Below are positions 1 to 7,038 of a stretch of DNA of 26,802 nt, piece by piece. The notes below the pieces were generated by a model. The model saw only the letters and a program-made list of their open reading frames with translations, did not search any database and had not been told where the DNA came from. The stretch spans positions 1 to 26,802 of the forward strand of contig CAJMBB010000006.1 in NCBI GenBank assembly GCA_905211615.1. Reading direction: 5' to 3'. This stretch comes from an uncultured Collinsella sp. (GTDB taxonomy: Bacteria; Actinomycetota; Coriobacteriia; Coriobacteriales; Coriobacteriaceae). Each line of letters starts with the position of its first letter. Within the stretch, counting starts at the first letter, position 1. The position numbers and the translations under genes are program-made.

Positions 1-158
1 AACGAAGCCGTAACGACCGTTGGACTCTTTTGGCGCCAGCCCTTCTCGACCCGCACGCATTTGCTTAAAGCAACAACTTTCCCGATCGATGTAACCACCG
101 AATCAAAACGTGTGCATCGGCCACCAAAGATGCTGAAAAATGTCGTTTTCGGAGGCTG
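1..158. other. left-edge region, no confident gene
   Basis: No gene can be assigned with confidence. On the + strand, frame 1 is open from the edge to a TGA at 157-159, which would make it the tail of an upstream gene, but the encoded 52 residues match nothing I recognise. On the - strand an ATG at 60-58 opens a frame running off the edge (20 codons, ending ...NGRYGFV at the edge), which could be a divergent gene start, but no ribosome binding site lies at proper distance. A GGAGG at 151-155 precedes an ATG at 159, but the 45 residues this would add to the next gene look non-coding. Confidence 0.3.
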
Positions 159-228
159 ATGTACACAAAAGCGATAGACATCCCGCCCGATACCGTCCTC
201 CACATGTCTGGACTCTCTATGCTTACGC

Positions 229-257
229 TGGATAGACATCGCCAGAACGGGTATAGT
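229..257 (+). promoter_or_regulatory. possible promoter of the phosphatidyltransferase gene
   Basis: TATAGT at 252-257 resembles a -10 box and a weak TGGATA sits 17 bp upstream at 229-234. It would start transcription near 264, about 30 nt before the GTG start at 294, which supports that start over the ATG at 159. The -35 is poor, so this is tentative. Confidence 0.35.
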
Positions 258-293
258 ATCGAAGGTTTTGTCGTTTACCAGCGGGGGAGTCCT

Positions 294-998
294 GTGGGCA
301 TCAAAAAGAAGATCAAAAAGGAGCTTATCGGCACCTCCGATTACCCGTCGAATAAGATCTTCACGATCTCCAATTTCATTACCTTCACGCGCCTGATCCT
401 CACGCTGGTCTTCCTATACCTGTTTGTGACGGATAACAATCGCGTTGTCGCCATCGTCATCTATGCCATCGCGGCCTCCACCGACTGGATGGACGGCCAG
501 ATTGCCCGCATGACCAAAACGGTCTCGTGGCTCGGCAAGGTTATGGATCCCATCTGCGACCGTGCGCTGCTATTTACCGGCGTGTTGGGCCTAGTGGTTC
601 GCGGCGAGCTTCCCATCTGGGTCTGCGTGCTCATCATCGGGCGCGATATCTACCTGGGAATCGGCACGCTCATCGTACGCCACTATCACCGCCGCCCCAT
701 CGACGTAGTATTTCCCGGCAAGATTGCGACGGCGCTGCTCATGACCGGCTTCTCGCTCATGCTGCTAGGCTTTCCCACTGTGGATGGCTGGCATCTGCTG
801 CCCGCTACGTTCACGGCCTTCCCGGGCCTCAACGGCAGCCCGGTACCGCTTGGCATCTTCTTTGTGTACGGCGGCGTCATCTTCTCCATGCTCACCGCCG
901 TCATTTATTCCATTAAGGGTGGAGCAGCCATTAAACAAGCCGTGGCGCATCCAGAGGACGAAGACATCGACTTTCTTAACCCCGAAATCGAAGACTAA
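294..998 (+). CDS. CDP-alcohol phosphatidyltransferase family protein
   Basis: Integral membrane enzyme of phospholipid synthesis that transfers a phosphatidyl group from CDP-diacylglycerol to an alcohol acceptor. The complete family signature D-x2-DG-x2-AR-x8-G-x3-D-x3-D is present: D64, D67-G68, A71-R72, G81, D85 and D89, counted from the GTG at 294. Hydrophobic segments flank it and fill the C-terminal half. The start is GTG 294 because GGGGGAG (283-289) lies 4 nt upstream; an in-frame ATG at 159 would add 45 residues of unlikely sequence. The product is 234 aa, the usual size. A second paralogue at 21202-21840 sits in the standard pgsA position, so this copy may make cardiolipin or another lipid. 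It precedes a garA-merR pair as pgsA2 does in mycobacteria. The acceptor alcohol cannot be read from sequence. Confidence 0.88.
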   Translation: MGIKKKIKKELIGTSDYPSNKIFTISNFITFTRLILTLVFLYLFVTDNNRVVAIVIYAIAASTDWMDGQIARMTKTVSWLGKVMDPICDRALLFTGVLGLVVRGELPIWVCVLIIGRDIYLGIGTLIVRHYHRRPIDVVFPGKIATALLMTGFSLMLLGFPTVDGWHLLPATFTAFPGLNGSPVPLGIFFVYGGVIFSMLTAVIYSIKGGAAIKQAVAHPEDEDIDFLNPEIED

Positions 999-1064
999 GC
1001 CATTGGGGTATGATTACGTACAGTACATTTTTTGCGGCATGTCCGCGTTAAGTTAGGGGTTGTC

Positions 1065-1499
1065 ATGGACAACATGGTTAACAATATGCCTCAGAACGGT
1101 AAGGCCTCAGACGCCACTTGCGTTTTCCGCGTTCCTTCGAGCGATGTCACCGTTCCCGACCTCATGGCCAACGTGCACATCACCGCTCCCGTGTTGTCTA
1201 TCGTCAAGGGCCCGCAGACCGGTGCCGCCTTTGAGCTCGAGGACAATGTGACCACCATCGGGCGCGATCCCGCTAACGGCATCTTCCTCAACGACATGAC
1301 CGTGTCGCGTAGCCACGCGCGCATTATTCGCGAGGGTCTGGGTGCCCGCATCGAGGACCTGGGCTCGCTCAACGGTACTTGGGTTGACGGCGCCATCGTC
1401 AACGGCGCACCGCTGCACGATGGCTCTTCCGTCCAGATCGGTACGTTTACGCTCATCTATCACGAGAGCACGCCGGAGCGCATCGAAACCGGTGAGTAG
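1065..1499 (+). CDS. garA: GarA/OdhI-type FHA-domain protein
   Basis: Small cytoplasmic FHA protein of 144 aa. The FHA domain shows the expected phosphothreonine-binding landmarks: GRDP, then SRSHA, then DLGSLNGTWVDG, filling roughly residues 45-138. The N-terminal tail carries DATCVFR (residues 16-22), matching the ETTSVFR phospho-switch of mycobacterial GarA and corynebacterial OdhI. In those proteins the unphosphorylated form binds 2-oxoglutarate dehydrogenase and glutamate-metabolism enzymes, and phosphorylation of the tail makes the FHA domain bind its own tail and shut off. Here only the second threonine (T18) remains; the first is alanine. The ATG at 1065 is chosen because AGGGG (1055-1059) is 5 nt upstream; a TTG at 1032 is the alternative. 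The next gene starts 3 nt after the stop. The metabolic targets are inferred. Confidence 0.85.
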   Translation: MDNMVNNMPQNGKASDATCVFRVPSSDVTVPDLMANVHITAPVLSIVKGPQTGAAFELEDNVTTIGRDPANGIFLNDMTVSRSHARIIREGLGARIEDLGSLNGTWVDGAIVNGAPLHDGSSVQIGTFTLIYHESTPERIETGE

Positions 1500-1502
1500 G
1501 GC

Positions 1503-2381
1503 ATGGCCGAACGCAACTATCTGAGTATCGGCCAGGTCGTCAATCTACTTCGAGGCGCATACCCCGATCTTTCGAACTCAAAAATTAGATTTCTCGAAGA
1601 TGAGGGGCTCATCACCCCTCATCGCACGCCTAAGGGCTATCGTCAGTACTCCAAGGAGGACGTTGACCGCCTGGAGGTCATTCTGCACCTGCAGAAGACT
1701 CGCTACATGCCGCTCAACGTGATCAAGCAGCGCCTGGAAAACGCCACGGACCTGTCTACGCTCGCTTACGAGGTGGGCTTGCTGTCCGATGTTCCGCTCA
1801 AGACGGAGCCCAAAGAGACTAAGCAAAAGCTGCATCCCATTGAGACCATTCCCGATATGCTGGGCGTCGAGATTTCGTTTATCCGCTCGCTCGCCGAGAA
1901 CGACCTCATTCGCATCATCAAGAGCCCGCAAAATCGTGAGCTTGTCGATGGTCGCGATTTTCCGATCATTCGCTACTGCTCCGAGCTGTCACGCTTCCAT
2001 ATCGAGCCGCGCAACCTGCGTCAGTACGTGTCTTCTGCCAACCGCGAGTCCTCGATGTTTGAGCAGGTGCTCGTGAGCATGCTCGGAATGGATACCTCCG
2101 ATGACGAGCGCGACGCCAAGCTCGAGCGTGCGTTTAAGAAGCTTCACGACCTGACGGAAGGTGTACACACTGCGTTGCTCAAGAACCGCGTTTTTGAGTC
2201 GCTCAACGCCGTGGTCGAGGACGCCGACATCGATGCACTCGATGAGGAAATCACTCGCTCCGAGTCCACCAAGGCCAAAAACGAAGAGACAGCCGCGCCG
2301 GCTTCGCACGAGGATTCTCTCGTAAAGCCGCTCAAGGTCGTCGCCCCTTCGCAATCCGGCACCGCCACCGCGGGCATATAA
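1503..2381 (+). CDS. MerR-family regulator, Rv1828-like
   Basis: Cytoplasmic DNA-binding protein of 292 aa. Residues 6-75 form a MerR-type winged helix (LSIGQVVNLLR, SKIRFLEDEGL, GYRQYSKEDVDRL). A second helical region at about 115-215 (from IPDMLGVEISFIRSL to ESSMFEQVLVSML) resembles the extra domain of Rv1828-type proteins. The C-terminal 50 residues are charged and probably disordered. There is no obvious cysteine metal site or drug-binding domain, so it is not a classical mercury or efflux regulator. It follows the FHA gene by 3 nt and is surely co-transcribed. The garA-merR pair is conserved in mycobacteria (Rv1827-Rv1828), which supports the family assignment. Its target genes are unknown. 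Confidence 0.85.
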   Translation: MAERNYLSIGQVVNLLRGAYPDLSNSKIRFLEDEGLITPHRTPKGYRQYSKEDVDRLEVILHLQKTRYMPLNVIKQRLENATDLSTLAYEVGLLSDVPLKTEPKETKQKLHPIETIPDMLGVEISFIRSLAENDLIRIIKSPQNRELVDGRDFPIIRYCSELSRFHIEPRNLRQYVSSANRESSMFEQVLVSMLGMDTSDDERDAKLERAFKKLHDLTEGVHTALLKNRVFESLNAVVEDADIDALDEEITRSESTKAKNEETAAPASHEDSLVKPLKVVAPSQSGTATAGI

Positions 2382-2421
2382 CCGCTGCTGAAATTTCGGC
2401 AACCCATTGAAAGGTCATGTA

Positions 2422-2952
2422 ATGTACGACTTCGAATCTCAAATCGTCGATATCCCCGACTATCCCGAGCCCGGAGTCATCTTTAAGGACATCACGCCAC
2501 TCTTTGGCAATCCCGAGGCGCTCAAAGCCATGACCGATGCCCTCGCCGAGCACTTTGCCGGCATGGGAATCACCAAGGTCGTGGGTCCCGAGGCTCGCGG
2601 CTTTATGGTTGGCGTACCGGTGGCTGTAGCCCTTGGCGCTGGCTTTGTTCCCGCACGTAAACCGGGCAAGCTGCCGCGCGAGACCGTAAGCCAGAGCTAC
2701 GAGCTCGAGTACGGCACCGATTCAATTGAGATCCATGCCGACGCTATCAGCTCTAAAGATACCGTGTTGATTCTGGACGACTTGGTCGCGACGGGCGGAA
2801 CCGTCGAGGCAACAGGTAAACTGGTGCGAGATATGGGCGCAAAGCTTGTCGGTTACGGTTGTATCCTTGAGCTTGCGTTTCTCAACCCGCGCGAGAAGCT
2901 CACGCCGTCTGATGACGATGTGGAGCTCTTTAGCCTGGTGACGGTGGACTAG
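2422..2952 (+). CDS. apt: adenine phosphoribosyltransferase
   Basis: Purine salvage enzyme converting adenine plus PRPP to AMP and pyrophosphate in the cytoplasm. The 176-aa length is typical. The PRPP-binding loop VLILDDLVATGGT lies at residues 115-127, and the N-terminal block with IPDYPEPGVIFKDITPLF is characteristic of Apt, as is GPEARGF at about 55-61. The start is ATG 2422 because GAAAGG at 2409-2414 sits 7 nt upstream; a TTG at 2407 would overlap that ribosome binding site. It follows the MerR gene by 40 nt and precedes the NlpC/P60 gene by 32 nt with no terminator between, so it probably belongs to the same transcription unit. Confidence 0.95.
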   Translation: MYDFESQIVDIPDYPEPGVIFKDITPLFGNPEALKAMTDALAEHFAGMGITKVVGPEARGFMVGVPVAVALGAGFVPARKPGKLPRETVSQSYELEYGTDSIEIHADAISSKDTVLILDDLVATGGTVEATGKLVRDMGAKLVGYGCILELAFLNPREKLTPSDDDVELFSLVTVD

Positions 2953-2984
2953 CCGTTACCCTTAGTTACTGGAAAGGAAGCTAC

Positions 2985-4112
2985 ATGCGCACAGCAAACA
3001 CGCACAAAAACATGGCACGCTGCGCTGCTACGGCAACCCTCGCTTGTGTTTTGGGCTTGGGCCTCGCGGCTCCTGCCTACGCCGATACCGCATCCGACCT
3101 TGCCGCTGCTCGTACGAAGCTCGAGCAGATCGGTACCCAAACCCAGCAGATTTACGATGAGCTCGCCACGCAGACGCAGGCACTCGATCAGACTGCCGGC
3201 GAGATCACGCAAAAGCAGCAGGAGATCGCCGATGGCCAGGCCAAGCTTTCCACCTACGTGGCAGGCGAGTACAAGACCGGTGGCCTGAGCCTACTTCAGG
3301 TTCTGACGGGCGTCGACGACCTGAGCGATATGCTCAACCGTCTGTTCTACTACGGCAAAGTTTCCGATAAGCAGGCTCAGACCATTCAAGAGGTCAAGGA
3401 GCTTAAGCAGCAGCTCACCGATAAGCAGTCCGAGCAGGAAAAGAACGTCGCCGCCACGCAAAAGAAGGTCGACGAGCTTAACGCCCAGCAGGCTGAAGCC
3501 CAGAACGTCGTAAACTCCCTGGATTCGCAGCTGCAGGCCGAGCTTGCCGCCGAGGCCGAGGCCAACGCCGCGCTGCAGGCCGGCATCAACGCCAGCACCG
3601 CCGAGAAGGCCACGGTGAGCAACGAGACTGCCGGTACGACCGAGAACACCAACAACGGTGGCCAGACCAGCAATAACAACAACCAGGGCGGCAACACTCC
3701 GGCTCCTACGCCGACACCTGCTCCGGAGCCGCAGCCCTCCACGCCTCCTCCGGCTCCGACGCCTTCCGCTCCGAGTCAATCCGTCGACGGCGGTTCTGTT
3801 GTCTCGCGTGCATACAGTAAGCTTGGTTGTGCTTATTCCTGGGGCGGAATTGGCCCGAACAGCTTCGACTGCTCTGGTTTTGTTAGCTATTGCCTCACTG
3901 GTCGCTATTGCCGCCTGGGCACCACGGGTACCTTTATGGGCTGGACGCGTGTGTCCGATCCGCAGCCTGGTGACGTTGTGGTCAACTCGTACCACACCGG
4001 CATTTACATCGGTGGTGGACAGATGATTCATGCTTCCGACTACAACACGGGTGTTATCATCAGCTCCGTTGCCGCTGGCATGAACAACAACTATATCTTC
4101 GTGCGTTACTAA
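2985..4112 (+). CDS. secreted NlpC/P60 peptidoglycan endopeptidase with coiled-coil
   Basis: Exported cell-wall hydrolase of 375 aa, probably cutting stem peptides during cell separation as in PcsB/RipA-like proteins. Layout: a Sec signal peptide (residues 1-33, cleavage likely after PAYA), a Gln/Glu/Lys/Ala-rich coiled-coil (about 35-200), an Asn/Thr then Pro-rich linker (about 205-262), and an NlpC/P60 domain to the C-terminus. The catalytic cysteine is C296 in DCSGF; H337 (in YHTGIYIGGG) and H349 (in MIHAS) complete the expected Cys-His-His site. Ribosome binding site GGAAAGGAAG at 2971-2980. It is the last gene before a strong terminator at 4137. The linker suggests a flexible tether between a regulatory coiled-coil and the enzyme. 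Confidence 0.92.
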   Translation: MRTANTHKNMARCAATATLACVLGLGLAAPAYADTASDLAAARTKLEQIGTQTQQIYDELATQTQALDQTAGEITQKQQEIADGQAKLSTYVAGEYKTGGLSLLQVLTGVDDLSDMLNRLFYYGKVSDKQAQTIQEVKELKQQLTDKQSEQEKNVAATQKKVDELNAQQAEAQNVVNSLDSQLQAELAAEAEANAALQAGINASTAEKATVSNETAGTTENTNNGGQTSNNNNQGGNTPAPTPTPAPEPQPSTPPPAPTPSAPSQSVDGGSVVSRAYSKLGCAYSWGGIGPNSFDCSGFVSYCLTGRYCRLGTTGTFMGWTRVSDPQPGDVVVNSYHTGIYIGGGQMIHASDYNTGVIISSVAAGMNNNYIFVRY

Positions 4113-4136
4113 GTCATCTTACACAGCGTGTGAATG

Positions 4137-4174
4137 TGGACCTCGTGACTTTAAGTCATGGGGTCCATTCTTTT
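4137..4174 (+). terminator. intrinsic terminator after the NlpC/P60 gene
   Basis: A 13-bp stem with two G-T wobbles (4137-4149 with 4155-4167) and a 5-nt TTTAA loop is followed directly by TTCTTTT. It ends the 294-4112 transcription unit. Confidence 0.88.
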
Positions 4175-4187
4175 GCCTTTAGTGCAA

Positions 4188-4220
4188 GCCGCTATCTAGT
4201 TTTGAATACTAGATAGCGGC
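4188..4220 (+). promoter_or_regulatory. 12-bp perfect dyad upstream of degV, candidate operator
   Basis: GCCGCTATCTAG (4188-4199) and its exact reverse complement (4209-4220) flank a 9-nt spacer. No T-run follows, so it is unlikely to be a terminator. The inner 23 bp (4193-4215) match the sequence upstream of the neighbouring DUF1836 regulator gene (5867-5889) at 20 of 23 positions. It lies 21 bp upstream of a perfect -10 box, so a bound protein would sit just upstream of the -35 position. Confidence 0.7.
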
Positions 4221-4241
4221 CCAATCGGTCAGCAAGAAGGC

Positions 4242-4247
4242 TATAAT
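4242..4247 (+). promoter_or_regulatory. -10 box of degV promoter
   Basis: TATAAT is a perfect -10. The sequence 17 bp upstream (4219-4224, GCCCAA) is not a recognisable -35, which fits a promoter that needs an activator bound at the adjacent dyad. The expected start is near 4254, about 23 nt before the degV ATG. Confidence 0.6.
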
Positions 4248-4276
4248 TGTATGGGAGCAATTAGAAAGGACCCTCT

Positions 4277-5143
4277 ATGAGCTGGGCACTTATCTCAGAT
4301 TCAAGCTGCAACCTCCGCGATTGGCAACCGACCGCACCCCATACCACCTTTGCATTTGCGCCCCTCAAAATTCGAGTGGGGGAGCGTGAATTCGTCGATG
4401 ACCTTTCGCTCGATGTGCATGAGCTCAACTGCGCTGTTCAGGCGGAGACGAACGCTTCTTCGAGCGCTTGTCCCAGCGTAGGAGAGTGGGCCGAGCTCTT
4501 CAAATTGGCAGACAAGACCATCTGCATGCCGATCTCTGAGGGCGTGTCTGGCAGCTACAACGCGGCAGCCACGGCTCGCGATATGGTTCTTGCCGAGGAG
4601 CCCGACCGACAGATTCATCTAGTCAATTCACGCGCAGCTGGCGGCAAAATGGACCTAATTTTCTTGCTGTTCGACCGCTATCTTGCAAGCAATCCAAATG
4701 TCTCATTCGAGGATGCTTGCGCATACTTCGATAGCCTTGAACAGAACAGCAAAATCCTCTTCAGTTTGTGCAATTACGAAAACCTCGCCAAAGCCGGACG
4801 TATCCCTAAGGCAGCCGGCGTCATTGCCAACAAGCTCAATATCCGCATTTTGGGCACGGCGAGTGAGGCCGGTAAAATCGAACTCGTCGGGCACACGCGT
4901 GGCGAAAAGAAGATGCTCAACAAAATCATCGACACCATGGAAGCCGAGGGTTTTACTGGCGGCGAGGTCATCATCGATCACGTTGAGAACGAAGCTGGAG
5001 CCCAGGCGCTTACTGACCGCATAGTCGAGCATTGGCCCGGCTCCAAGACCATCATCATGCCCTGCAACGGCTTGGATTCCTATTACGCCGAGATGCACGG
5101 CCTCATCATCGGATACGGCATGGGCGTAGCTTCGGGAAAATAA
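4277..5143 (+). CDS. DegV family fatty-acid-binding protein
   Basis: Cytoplasmic 288-aa protein of the DegV family, which binds a fatty acid between two alpha/beta domains; in several Gram-positives such proteins (FakB) present fatty acids to the kinase FakA. Visible family marks are the N-terminal ISDSSCNL strand-loop, the SEGVSGSYNAA ligand-contact motif near residues 92-102, and the C-terminal GYGMGVAS stretch. Ribosome binding site GAAAGGA at 4264-4270. It is monocistronic, with its own -10 box and dyad upstream and a bidirectional terminator downstream shared with the convergent DUF1836 gene. No FakA kinase gene is present in this window, so a FakB role is only a possibility. Confidence 0.88.
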   Translation: MSWALISDSSCNLRDWQPTAPHTTFAFAPLKIRVGEREFVDDLSLDVHELNCAVQAETNASSSACPSVGEWAELFKLADKTICMPISEGVSGSYNAAATARDMVLAEEPDRQIHLVNSRAAGGKMDLIFLLFDRYLASNPNVSFEDACAYFDSLEQNSKILFSLCNYENLAKAGRIPKAAGVIANKLNIRILGTASEAGKIELVGHTRGEKKMLNKIIDTMEAEGFTGGEVIIDHVENEAGAQALTDRIVEHWPGSKTIIMPCNGLDSYYAEMHGLIIGYGMGVASGK

Positions 5144-5163
5144 AGTCCAATCAAGCAAAAATA

Positions 5164-5203
5164 CGGGCGGGACAAAGCGACAGATGGCTCTTTGTCCCGC
5201 CCG
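5164..5203. terminator. bidirectional terminator between degV and the DUF1836 gene
   Basis: A 14-bp perfect GC-rich stem (5164-5177 with 5190-5203) and a 12-nt loop lie between two convergent genes. On the + strand it is followed by CTTTATA; on the - strand by TATTTTTGC. It can serve both directions. Confidence 0.85.
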
Positions 5204-5216
5204 CTTTATACGTCGA

Positions 5217-5828
5217 CTAGCTATTAAACCCGTTGAACTTGAGATAGCTCATCAGATACGCCTTCGAAACGAAGGACGATACCGCGCTGCGAACAAGCAG
5301 CGACTCACGCGTTACCTGATGCGCAGTATCGGGAACAGGCGTCTGCTCGACGGAAAACGCCGCGCGAATCGATGCCTCGAGCTGATCGACCACATAATCG
5401 AATGCCGTCGGGGCATCGTAACTCAAACGTTGGATATTAAAGAGTGCCTGGACCGCGGCAATTGGCAGCACTTGCTTAAAGATGCAGATGGCAATCAGGC
5501 GCGCAATCTGCTCGCGACCATACTGCTTTTTGACCGGAGCAGGCACTAGGCCGACCTTTACGTAGTTATTGATCATCGATGGCGTAATGATAGGCTGCTC
5601 AACGCAAATGGAAAGCGGCTCCATCCACAGCGCAACATACTCAATGACCTGGTCGCGGTAGAGCGTCACATTTGGCAACTGGTCATAGCGCGGCAGACTC
5701 AACATATTGAGTTTGCGCACGATATCGGACTGAATAAATGCATCGGGCAGCACCGTGGGCTGAATATCCTCAGGCTTAATGCTGACCGACGAATCAGACA
5801 TCGGAATAACGTGTTTAGCGTGGTTCAT
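5217..5828 (-). CDS. DUF1836 domain transcriptional regulator
   Basis: 203-aa protein with a DUF1836 core at about residues 45-150: LPRYDQLPNVTLYRDQVIEY, then ITPSMINNYVKVGLVPAP, then KKQYGREQIARLIAI. This core resembles a MerR-like helix-turn-helix, so it is read as a DNA-binding regulator; the family is poorly characterised. The start is ATG 5828 with GGAGG 7 nt upstream; a frame extension to 5990 would swallow the trxB terminator and the promoter and is rejected. It converges on degV, and a 23-bp motif in its promoter is nearly the same as the one in front of degV, which suggests it controls both genes. The effector is unknown. Confidence 0.82.
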   Translation of the reverse strand: MNHAKHVIPMSDSSVSIKPEDIQPTVLPDAFIQSDIVRKLNMLSLPRYDQLPNVTLYRDQVIEYVALWMEPLSICVEQPIITPSMINNYVKVGLVPAPVKKQYGREQIARLIAICIFKQVLPIAAVQALFNIQRLSYDAPTAFDYVVDQLEASIRAAFSVEQTPVPDTAHQVTRESLLVRSAVSSFVSKAYLMSYLKFNGFNS

Positions 5829-5852
5829 AAGGGTCCTCCGTTCATTTTCTAT

Positions 5853-5889
5853 ATTGTATTCTAGGTTATCTAGTTTTGCATACCATATA
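5853..5889 (-). promoter_or_regulatory. promoter and candidate autoregulatory operator of the DUF1836 gene
   Basis: On the minus strand a TACAAT -10 (5853-5858) follows a weak -35 ATGCAA (5876-5881) at 17 bp. The candidate operator 5867-5889 overlaps this -35. It shares 20 of 23 bases with 4193-4215, including the block TATCTAGTTTTG. Its right half is less symmetric than in the degV copy. The position fits repression of its own gene. Confidence 0.55.
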
Positions 5890-5900
5890 CCCGGCAAGTA

Positions 5901-5942
5901 AAAGTGGTTGGACAGCACATTGATACACCGTCCAACCACTTT
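5901..5942 (-). terminator. intrinsic terminator of trxB
   Basis: AAAGTGGTTGGAC (5901-5913) pairs perfectly over 13 bp with 5930-5942 around a 16-nt loop. On the minus strand it lies 40 nt after the trxB stop and its stem ends in ACTTTTACTT. Confidence 0.8.
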
Positions 5943-5982
5943 GTTTAAAGATAGCAACCTTACATAAGATATATTATCGTAC

Positions 5983-6921
5983 TTATCCACGGAGAAACGT
6001 GTATGCGCTCGTTGCTGCTATGGCTCCGTCCGAAACAGCGGTCACAACCTGGCGTAAACGTTTGGAACGGATATCGCCAGCGGCAAATAGACCTGGCGTG
6101 CGGGTCGCCATGGATTCATCAGTCAGAATGCCGCCATCAGTCGCCAGATCGACTAGATGCTCAACAAGCTCGGTATGGGGCTGCGTTCCGGTAAAGACAA
6201 AGATGCCAAACGAGCCGGGCTCAAATGACTCGGTATGAGTCTCGCCGGATGCATTGTCCTTAAAGGTAATCGTCGTTGGCATGGCTTCGCCCGATAGCTC
6301 CACAATACTAGTTTGGTACCTAACTGTAATATTGTCCTTTGCGAGTACTTTCTGAACAACACCATCGAGCGCACGGAACTGGTCGCGGCGCAGCACGATG
6401 GTCACACTGCTGGCAATGTCGGACAGGAACAGCGCCTCTTCGCATGCCGAATTGCCACCACCGATTACAAAAACCTGCTTGCCGCGGAAAAACATGCCGT
6501 CACATGTCGCGCAATACGAAACGCCACGACCGCGATACGTATCCTCGCCAGCGAAACCTGCCGGACGCGGCGTGGCACCCATGCAAGCGATAACACTCCT
6601 AGCCGTCGTATCACCAACATCGTGATGAACGGTAAACAATTTGGAGCCGGCATCGTAATCGACACCCGTCACCATGCTCCATTCAACCTGAGCCCCTAGG
6701 CCTTCTGCATGTTGTTGGAATCGCTCACCGAGTTCAGCGCCGCTCAGTAGCGGAATGCCCGGATAGTTCTCGACCTCATTGGTTGTGGCGATCTGTCCTC
6801 CCGACATGCCCTGCTCAATCACGGTCGTCGTTAGGTTGGCGCGCGCCGCGTAAATGGCTGCAGCATAGCCCGCAGGGCCGCCGCCGATAATAGCAACATC
6901 GATCGGCTGATGGGTAGTCAT
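5983..6921 (-). CDS. trxB: thioredoxin-disulfide reductase
   Basis: FAD- and NADPH-dependent flavoenzyme that reduces thioredoxin in the cytoplasm. At 312 aa it is normal length for the low-molecular-weight type. FAD-binding GGGPAGYAAAIYAARAN starts at residue 13; the redox-active CATC (C137, C140) lies inside the NADPH domain; NADPH-binding GGGNSACEEA is at about 154-163; and the C-terminal FAD motif GDIRSKRLRQV is present. The start is ATG 6921, with AGGAGG upstream on the minus strand; an upstream in-frame ATG at 6996 has no such site. It is monocistronic, divergent from the glycosyltransferase at 7039, and has its own terminator. No thioredoxin gene is adjacent. Confidence 0.95.
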   Translation of the reverse strand: MTTHQPIDVAIIGGGPAGYAAAIYAARANLTTTVIEQGMSGGQIATTNEVENYPGIPLLSGAELGERFQQHAEGLGAQVEWSMVTGVDYDAGSKLFTVHHDVGDTTARSVIACMGATPRPAGFAGEDTYRGRGVSYCATCDGMFFRGKQVFVIGGGNSACEEALFLSDIASSVTIVLRRDQFRALDGVVQKVLAKDNITVRYQTSIVELSGEAMPTTITFKDNASGETHTESFEPGSFGIFVFTGTQPHTELVEHLVDLATDGGILTDESMATRTPGLFAAGDIRSKRLRQVVTAVSDGAIAATSAYTFLRG

Positions 6922-7038
6922 GAAGAGACCTCCTGTCGAAAGATTGGCGTTCTTTGCGCTCATACCCAAATTTACGTGAACATGACACTCATGCACTACA
7001 ATGATAAATCGCGTAACAAAGCTGAAGGGGAGTTATCG

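Noticed and set aside
159..293. ATG 159 as start of the first phosphatidyltransferase
   Set aside because: A GGAGG precedes it, but at only 3 nt, and the extra 45 residues do not look like family sequence; GTG 294 has GGGGGAG and the expected length.
5829..5990. Longer start for the DUF1836 gene at 5990
   Set aside because: The added 54 residues cover the trxB terminator, the promoter and the candidate operator; GGAGG supports ATG 5828.
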